From an uncultured Clostridia bacterium (GTDB taxonomy: Bacteria > Bacillota > Clostridia > TANB77 > CAG-508): a stretch of 23,179 nucleotides of DNA. Each line of letters starts with the position of its first letter. Positions within the stretch are counted from its first letter, which is position 1. The stretch covers positions 1 through 23,179 of the forward strand of contig CAPBNZ010000026.1 in NCBI GenBank assembly GCA_948585895.1, given 5' to 3'. The notes below the pieces were generated by a model that was not told the DNA's origin, did no database searches, and saw only the letters and a list, made by a program, of their open reading frames with translations. Made by a program: the position numbers and the translations under genes. Shown here piece by piece: positions 7,597 through 13,547 of this stretch.

Positions 7597-9392
7597 GAAA
7601 AGAAAAAAAGTCAAAGAAAAAAATTTTTTTGATAATCAACCTCAGTTAATATCTTTTTTAGCTCCTGAAGTAATACAAGAAAAAAGAGATTATATTTATA
7701 TGGGTGATGACAAATATGCTAGAATATTTACTTTAATGGTGTATCCTAATTATATAGAAATTGGATGGCTAGATGATATTTTAAATACAATAGGAGATGT
7801 AGATATTTCAACACAAGTACAAGTAGCAGATGAAAGAAATGTTATTAAATATCTAACTCACAAAGTAACTAAATTGCAGTCAGATTATCTTTTATTTGAA
7901 AGACAGGGAAATATTGAAGAATTACATAGACTAGAAGAGAATATACAGTCATTTGAGGAAATGAGAAGAAATATACAAATAAACAATGACAAAATGTTTT
8001 TCATCAAAATTACATTAAGAGTAAATGCAGAAAATCTAAAAGAGTTAAATGAAAAAAGCAAAATGTTAAGAGATGAATTTGCCAACAGGTCATGTGAAAT
8101 AAGACCATTATATTTTAAGCAATTAGATGCATTAAAAGAAACCCTGCCATTAAACAATAACATTATAAATGATAATAACAGAAATATGACTACAAAAGGA
8201 TTAGCAGCAATGTTTCCAATAGCAAGAACAAAGTCAAGTACACAAGAGGGAATCTATTTAGGTAGAGATTTATTTACAGGACTTCCAATGAATTTAGAAA
8301 CATTTTGCGAAGGACTTGCTAATGCAAATATTGCAATTTTAGGAGTACCAGGAGCTGGAAAATCTGTAACAGTAAAAACAATAGTAGGAAGGTCAGCACT
8401 TATTAATCGTAGGTCATCTATTTTGGATATTGAAGGAGAATATGTTAAGCAGACTGAAAAATTAGGTGGAAGAATTATAAAAATAAGACAAAGTGTACCA
8501 GTTGGAATTAACCTATTTGACATTGATATTGATGAAGATGAGGGATTTATAGATGTTGATAGTAAAGTAACAGAAATAAGGGCTATTATGTATGGAATTA
8601 TTAACAAATATGAAAACAGAGCATTAAGACCAAACGAAATAGCAGATATAGAACAAGCAGTAAGAGAAGTTTACAGAGAAAAAGAAATAACAAAAGATAA
8701 ACACTCAATTTACGAAAAAGAAGGTGGAAAAATAGAGGGAAAAATCACATTTGGAAATATCAAAAAGAAAATGCCAACATTAACAGATTTTCATAGAGTA
8801 ATGAAAAATAAAATAGGGAATAAAGAATTATCAGCTACTTTAAGCAATTTCTTAACTGGAAATACACTAGGAATTTTTGACTGTCAAAGTACATTAAAAA
8901 TAAACGATCAAATAATATGTTTTGATATATCAGAGATTAAAGATGAGATAATGAGATATTATGTGTGTTTAGTTTTAACGACTTGGATAACCAATAAATA
9001 TATGGCAACAAAAGAAAGAAATAAAAGGTATGTAGTAGTTGATGAGGCTTGGAATCTATTTAAGAATAAAGAAACATCAAACTTTTTAGAAAATTTAGCA
9101 AGAAGAGCAAGAAAGAAAAAAGTAGCAATGATTTTAGCAACACAAAACTTATCAGAAATGAGACAAAATAGGCAAGCTGAAGCTATTGTAAATTGTTGTG
9201 ATACTGTAATTTTATTAAAACAGTCTAGTCGGAAGTATTGATGAAATAATGAAATTCTTTAAATTACCAAGTGGAGCAAAAGAGATATTAACAAAAGCAA
9301 GAGCAGGTGAATGTCTTTTAGTTAGAGGAGGAGATGTAAGAGCAATAAAAATAGATATGACAAAATTTGAAAGTGAATTTATCACTACATAA
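7556..9392 (+). CDS. VirB4-family conjugation ATPase, needs one +1 shift at CGG
   Basis: Read as 7556-9229 joined to 9231-9392, giving 611 residues, the normal VirB4 size. A basic N-terminus leads into a VirB4 N-terminal domain; Walker A is GVPGAGKS (about residues 263-270) and Walker B is YVVVDEAW (about 494-501), followed by the RRARKKKVAMILATQNLS block. The zero frame stops four codons after CGG (stop 9239-9241). Skipping the C of codon 559 adds 53 residues with the expected VirB4 C-terminal pattern: a helix (DEIMKFFKL), then ARAGECLLVRGGDVRAIKI and the end FESEFITT. VirB4 energises pilus assembly and DNA transfer at the membrane. The start follows GGAGG by 11 bases. Confidence 0.93.
9230..9232 (+). 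other. CGG +1 frameshift site 4
   Basis: Context TCT AGT CGG AAG TAT TGA zero frame; AGT (C) GGA AGT ATT productive frame. It is not a GGAGG-type site, and AGT cannot re-pair as GTC, which argues against internal ribosome-site stimulation or P-site slippage as the common cause. Confidence 0.88.
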
Positions 9393-9415
9393 GTAAGGCG
9401 GTGAAGTAATTGAAA

Positions 9416-10903
9416 ATGAAAAAGTTTTTGATAAGTATTTTATTAATAATACTTGTTTTTTTTAGCTGTGCAAATGTAGTACAAGCTAATTTATTTACAG
9501 ATGATGACAAAAAATCAGAGATAGAAGAAACAATTAATAAAGATGAACGGTGGACTTTTTGAAAAGATTATAGCAAAAATGATTCGGAGGTCTGGCTGAA
9601 ACAGTTTTTGATTTGACAACAAGTGAGACTTTTGGAGTTGGTTTTAAAAATTATGATGAATTAGTATTTGGGAATAATCAATTAGACATATCGCCATTTA
9701 CACAAGAAAACTGGGATTTAATGATGATTTGGTATTGGAGAATAGCAGGAATTATTGGAGGACCCATTTTAATTGCCATTGTAATTTTAGCTTGGAAAAT
9801 GATAGTAGCTGGAATAAGTCCAGATAAAAGAAATGAAGTAAAAGACAATATAATGCGACTTTTCTTTGGAGCAGCAAGTATAGGAATAGCACCAATTTTT
9901 ATTAAGTTTATGCTAATGTTAAATAATTCAATAGTTAAATTATTAGTTGCAAATAGTCATGGTAGTTTAGATGACCTACTAGGAAATTCATTACTAACTA
10001 ACATTAATACAGGAAATGCAATAGCAACAGCGATAGTAATTGCAATGTTTGCTTATTTATTTGTAAAAATAAATATAAAGTTTATAATAAGACAATTTAC
10101 CTTAATCGTATTTACTATATTTACACCAATTGTATCAATATTTTGGATTATCAATAAAAGGACAATAGCAAGTAGTATATGGTTTCGGACAAATTATTAT
10201 CAATGCTTTTATGCAATTTGTTTATGCTTTTCTATTTTTGATTTATTTAAGTTTCTTGCCAAAGAGTTCAGGTTGGGCAGTAAGTTTATTATGGGCTATG
10301 ATGATATTACCTTTAGCAGATGCACTTCAAAATACAATGCAAAATTTAGTAAGCAGAATAGCAGGTGTAAACAATGAAGAACTCGCAAATAGAGGAATTG
10401 GAATGGGTGCAGCTATGGGATATACAGTAAAATCTATTGCCTATCAATTTAAAGGAGAAAATAGCAATAAAACAGAAGGAAAAGATTTTATTAGTAGAGT
10501 AGCAAATAGAGTTACAACTACAACAGAAGCAAAACCAATAGCAGGAGTAAGTTATGAAGAACACTCAAAAAATGTTATGGAAAATGCAAAGCCAATCAAT
10601 CAAAGTAATATTACAAATAACAAGACAGATAAAATGCCAAGTGTAGAAATACCAAGAAAAGAGAACAAAGGAGAAATACCTAGTCAAACACATGGATTCA
10701 AAAAAGCATTTAATGTAGGAAAAGAAGTAATGAATTTAGGAATGTATATGGCAGAGGGTAGAAATTTTAAAACAAATGAAAATAACATAAATAATAAAAG
10801 AATGTATAACAGACCTAATATCAATAATACAAGAAAAGAAGATATAGAGGAAAGTACAAATAAAATTATTAGTATAGAAGAACAGGACAATAACAATGAT
10901 TAA
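9416..10903 (+). CDS. VirB6/TrbL-like polytopic channel protein, needs three +1 shifts at CGG
   Basis: Read as 9416-9547, 9549-9584, 9586-10185 and 10187-10903, giving 494 residues. ATG 9416 follows an AAGGCGGTGA site; TTG 9410 is an alternative. A signal-peptide-like N-terminus ends near VVQANLF. The joined sequence EGGLFEKIIAKMI then GGLAETVFDLTT leads into ENWDLMMIWYWRIAG and at least five membrane helices (the last two around INAFMQFVYAFLFLIYL and WAVSLLWAMMILPLADAL), then a hydrophilic tail of about 180 residues. This layout matches TrbL/VirB6-like channel proteins that follow VirB4 in Gram-positive systems. Without the shifts the reading stops after 48 residues. Its end overlaps the next gene by 8 bases. 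Confidence 0.85.
9548..9550 (+). other. CGG +1 frameshift site 5
   Basis: Context GAT GAA CGG TGG zero frame, stop at 9560-9562; GAA (C) GGT GGA CTT productive frame. This is the only site with CGGT, so the base after CGG is not fixed. Confidence 0.85.
9585..9587 (+). other. CGG +1 frameshift site 6
   Basis: Only 12 codons after site 5. Context ATG ATT CGG AGG zero frame, stop at 9597-9599; ATT (C) GGA GGT CTG productive frame, giving K-M-I-G-G-L-A, which agrees with the pattern I recall for this family. Confidence 0.87.
10186..10188 (+). other. CGG +1 frameshift site 7
   Basis: Context TGG TTT CGG ACA zero frame; TTT (C) GGA CAA ATT productive frame. The zero frame continues for 63 codons to 10377 as Cys- and Phe-rich nonsense; the +1 frame continues directly into membrane helices. 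Confidence 0.88.
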
Positions 10904-11638
10904 GAAAAAGATAAAACGAAAAGTAATAGGATTTGTACTAATGCTAATAAAACCGTTTATTGCTCCTATTATGATAGTTGTTTTGATTTTAGGTTTTGTA
11001 TGTAGTATTACAGATATTTTATACATAGGATTTAATCACGAAGATAAAGTCGATATGAAAAAAGAACTTGCTTATTATGATACAGAGTATAAAAAAGATG
11101 AAATGAAAGGCTTTTTTCAAAGTGTATGGGAATTTGTAGAAAAAATTTTTGGTGGTGGAGAAATGTCAGAAGAAACAGATTGGCCTGTAGTTCGGGCATT
11201 ATACAATAAGTAGTGGATTTGGACCAAGAAAAGCACCAACTCGGAGGAGCATCAACGAATCATTCTGGAATAGATATACCAGCACCTGAAGGAACAAAAT
11301 TAGTTTGCATTATGGATGGCGAAGTTGTATCTTGTGGTTGGGGTGGTGCAGGAGGCTACACTATTACAATTAAAAGTACAGATGGAAAATATAAATTTTC
11401 ATATTGCCATAGTTCGCCAGAGTTTATCGTATCAGTAGGACAACAAGTAAAAAAAGGTGAGATTATTGGAAAAGTAGGACCTAAAAATGTATATGGTGTA
11501 ACCAATAATCCATACAAAGATGGAAGTGGAAATCCAACAAATGGAGCAACAACAGGATGTCATTGTCATTTTACAGTAAGAAAAGATGGAGAATTAATTA
11601 ATCCATTAGAAATCGTGAAAAAGGAGGAATTTATTTAA
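10896..11638 (+). CDS. Membrane-anchored M23 peptidoglycan endopeptidase, needs two +1 shifts at CGG
   Basis: Read as 10896-11192, 11194-11241 and 11243-11638, giving 246 residues. A basic start and one membrane helix (about 10-43) precede a linker and a C-terminal LytM/M23 domain. Zinc-site motifs are complete only in the joined protein: H122 and D126 in NHSGID, H222 and H224 in GCHCHF. The strand before them (YTISSGFGPRKAPT joined to GGASTNHSG) matches the usual start of the M23 catalytic fold. Zero-frame reading stops at 11211-11213, before any catalytic residue. The enzyme would open the cell wall for the conjugation channel, the role played by VirB1-like lysozymes or CHAP/M23 enzymes in other systems. 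Confidence 0.92.
11193..11195 (+). other. CGG +1 frameshift site 8
   Basis: Context GTA GTT CGG GCA zero frame; GTT (C) GGG CAT TAT productive frame. This is the only site followed by G (CGGG), showing again that only CGG itself is constant. Confidence 0.87.
11242..11244 (+). other. CGG +1 frameshift site 9
   Basis: Context CCA ACT CGG AGG zero frame, stop at 11287-11289; ACT (C) GGA GGA GCA productive frame. It is 16 codons after site 8, inside the M23 catalytic domain and five residues before the zinc-binding histidine. Confidence 0.9.
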
Positions 11639-12069
11639 TGATTGTAATTTATACAGGAATTGAAGAAATAGACAAAGAAATTCAAATGAATGTAAGAGAT
11701 TCAATAATTGCACATTATAGCGATTATTTAATTGAGAATAATACTTTTGAAAATCAAACAGTAATTATATCTCCACAAGCAGTTGAAGGAGATTTACAAG
11801 AATTTTTATTTATATTAAAACAAATGAATATGAGAGTAATTTTATTATTAAAAAGCCAAAAACAAGAAGAAACAAAAATTGCTCTACAATTAGGAATTTA
11901 TGACATTGTATATGGGAATTTTTATCCAAGTCAAATAAAAGAAGTAATTGAACATCCAAAGGGTTTTAAAGATATTGCTGACTTGTATAAAAGAACATTT
12001 GATATAAAATTAAAGAAAAGAAAGAGGATTAGAAACGACAAAACTAATTCTTTTTTTAGTAGAAAGTAA
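11638..12069 (+). CDS. Receiver-like protein of conjugative module, function unknown
   Basis: A 143-residue soluble protein whose ATG overlaps the stop of the M23 gene (TAATG), indicating translational coupling; AAAGGAGG lies just upstream. Alternating strands and helices (TVIISPQAV, MRVILLLKS, LGIYDIVYGNF) resemble the pseudo-receiver domain of CpaE-like proteins found in conjugative elements, but the phosphorylated aspartate of true response regulators is not evident. A basic tail (KLKKRKRIR) could touch DNA or membrane. It has no CGG codon and is intact. Function is not recognised; position between the wall hydrolase and the sortase suggests part of the mating apparatus. Confidence 0.6.
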   Translation: MIVIYTGIEEIDKEIQMNVRDSIIAHYSDYLIENNTFENQTVIISPQAVEGDLQEFLFILKQMNMRVILLLKSQKQEETKIALQLGIYDIVYGNFYPSQIKEVIEHPKGFKDIADLYKRTFDIKLKKRKRIRNDKTNSFFSRK

Positions 12070-12080
12070 AGGTGATAGAA

Positions 12081-12647
12081 ATGAAACAAACAAAAATTAT
12101 AAAATATATTTTGATAATAGTTATAACAATAATTAGTTTATTTAGTGCAAAAATACTATTATCATTTATTCCAGAAAATGAAAATACTAGTGAAACAGAA
12201 GAAAGTCAAGTTATTCAAGATGGCCATATGGAAGAAATAGATCAAGATAGTTTGCTATATACAGAAGAAACAATTGGAAAATTAAAAATACCAAAATTAG
12301 AAATAGAAGCTGAAATAAAAGAAGGAATAGATTTAGAAACACTTGCCAATAGCATAGGCCATTTTAAAAATAGTTCATTATGGGATGGGAATATAGCTTT
12401 AGCAAGTCATAACAGAGGTAGTTCTGTTGCTCATTATTTTGAGGGGATACATCTCTTAGATGTGGGAGATGAAATTATATATACAACAAATATGGGAGAG
12501 AGGAGGTATCAAGTATTTAGTCAAAAAGAAATAAGTAACACAGATTGGTCTGTTACTTTAAATACAGAAGAAAACATCATCACATTGATTACTTGTGTAA
12601 CAGGACAACCAGAAAAGCGTCTATGTGTTCAAGCTAAAGAGGTTTAA
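12081..12647 (+). CDS. Class D-like sortase
   Basis: A 188-residue sortase. The ATG at 12081 is preferred, 6 bases after AAAGGTG; a GTG at 12072 inside that site is less likely. One N-terminal membrane helix (about 6-30) anchors the enzyme outside the cell. The catalytic set is present: H110 in ALASHNRG, C172 in TLITCVTG, and R180 in PEKRLCV. The spacing and lack of extra insertions fit class D. Sortases cut LPXTG-type signals and attach proteins to the wall or to each other. The only candidate substrate in sight is the adhesin at 13548, which ends with LPKTG, so the pair probably works together. Confidence 0.88.
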   Translation: MKQTKIIKYILIIVITIISLFSAKILLSFIPENENTSETEESQVIQDGHMEEIDQDSLLYTEETIGKLKIPKLEIEAEIKEGIDLETLANSIGHFKNSSLWDGNIALASHNRGSSVAHYFEGIHLLDVGDEIIYTTNMGERRYQVFSQKEISNTDWSVTLNTEENIITLITCVTGQPEKRLCVQAKEV

Positions 12648-12750
12648 TGCAATTTTAAAAAGATTTTTTTTGAAATATACTTTTAACATATAAACTTGCT
12701 AAAATTTAAAATATAAGGCAATAAGCTAATATTTTAAAGGAGGGATTTAT

Positions 12751-13476
12751 ATGTTTCAAAGAATTATTATAGTTTGTGTGGTAACGGTTTTATTTTCTGG
12801 AGGTGTCATAAAAAATATCATAACACAAAAAGAGCAAAAGCAAGATACTGTAGTAGAAACAGAAGAAATACTAGATGAAGGAAAAGATGTTAATGTTGAA
12901 GAAACAGCAGAAGCAATAGAAGATATTAGCACAGAAACAACAAGTGAAATAAGCAATCAAGAACAGACTAACAATTCAGATGTTATAGAAAATAAAAACA
13001 AAAAAACTACAGATACAGTAAAAAAAGGTAATGATACTAAAAAAGAAAATCCAAAACCAACCACTACAAACACAGGAAATCAAAAACAAGAAAACAAAGG
13101 AACAAGTAATCAAGCAAAACCAAATCAAGAAGTACAAAAGACAGAAACGAATAACAACAAAGAACCAGCAAAAGCAGAAAAAATAACAGAAGAATATATC
13201 TATAATGATACCGAAACAAAAAGATTAATGGCAGATATAGATACAATTGCAAAAAGGAATCCAGATCTATGGGGAAAAAATGGGGAGAAATTATACAAGA
13301 TACAAAAAAGCCCAAGTTTAGTAGGAAAAAATTATATGTATCCATATAGTTTTTCACAAATAGAGGGAAAAGTTCTAAATGTATATTCAGTCACATTTTT
13401 AGTATATGCGGCAGATTATAAAAAAACAGGATTTCCAACACAAACTAGGTATTTTGTAGATATAACCAATTATTAA
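12751..13476 (+). CDS. Surface-tethered linker protein, C-terminal domain of unknown function
   Basis: A 241-residue protein that starts 7 bases after AAAGGAGG. A single N-terminal hydrophobic helix (about 4-24) is followed by about 120 residues of low-complexity Glu/Thr/Asn/Lys linker and a compact C-terminal region of about 95 residues (RLMADIDTIAKRNPDLWGKN, later SFSQIEGKVLNVYSVTFLVY). The layout is that of a membrane-anchored extracellular protein. The C-terminal domain is not recognised. It lies between sortase and adhesin and is followed by a terminator, so it may be a mating-surface component. Confidence 0.65.
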   Translation: MFQRIIIVCVVTVLFSGGVIKNIITQKEQKQDTVVETEEILDEGKDVNVEETAEAIEDISTETTSEISNQEQTNNSDVIENKNKKTTDTVKKGNDTKKENPKPTTTNTGNQKQENKGTSNQAKPNQEVQKTETNNNKEPAKAEKITEEYIYNDTETKRLMADIDTIAKRNPDLWGKNGEKLYKIQKSPSLVGKNYMYPYSFSQIEGKVLNVYSVTFLVYAADYKKTGFPTQTRYFVDITNY

Positions 13477-13490
13477 AAATAAAAAATCAA

Positions 13491-13525
13491 TAAAAGCATT
13501 AGTCAAATATGGCTATGCTTTTTAT
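13491..13525 (+). terminator. Rho-independent terminator before the adhesin gene
   Basis: The left arm AAAAGCATTAGTC and right arm GGCTATGCTTTT pair over about 12 bp with one bulged T and a 6-base AT loop, followed by a short T-rich run. It sits between the linker gene stop and the ribosome site (13531-13536) of the adhesin, so adhesin transcription needs read-through or a promoter not recognised here. Confidence 0.65.
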
Positions 13526-13547
13526 TGTGGAAGGAGAAATGTAAAAT

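Noticed and set aside
9397..9405. GGCGGTGA near 9397 as a tenth CGG frameshift site.
   Set aside because: It lies after the VirB4 stop and serves as the ribosome site for the VirB6-like gene.
5973..11244. Classical P-site +1 slippage as in prfB.
   Set aside because: Only TTT-C allows re-pairing; ATA, AGT, GAA, GTT and ACT do not, and there is no consistent upstream Shine-Dalgarno or stop codon in the A site.
5973..11244. CGG simply reassigned to another amino acid.
   Set aside because: Reassignment keeps the frame; here the frame changes at each of the nine sites.
5835..11638. The broken conjugation genes are decaying pseudogenes or sequencing errors.
   Set aside because: All nine breaks are the same type (+1 at in-frame CGG), none lies in a homopolymer, no in-frame stop or other indel is present, and every joined product keeps its motifs.
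12670..12694. TTGAAA and TATAAA before the linker gene as a promoter.
   Set aside because: The spacer is only 13 bases, too short for a standard promoter, so it was not listed.
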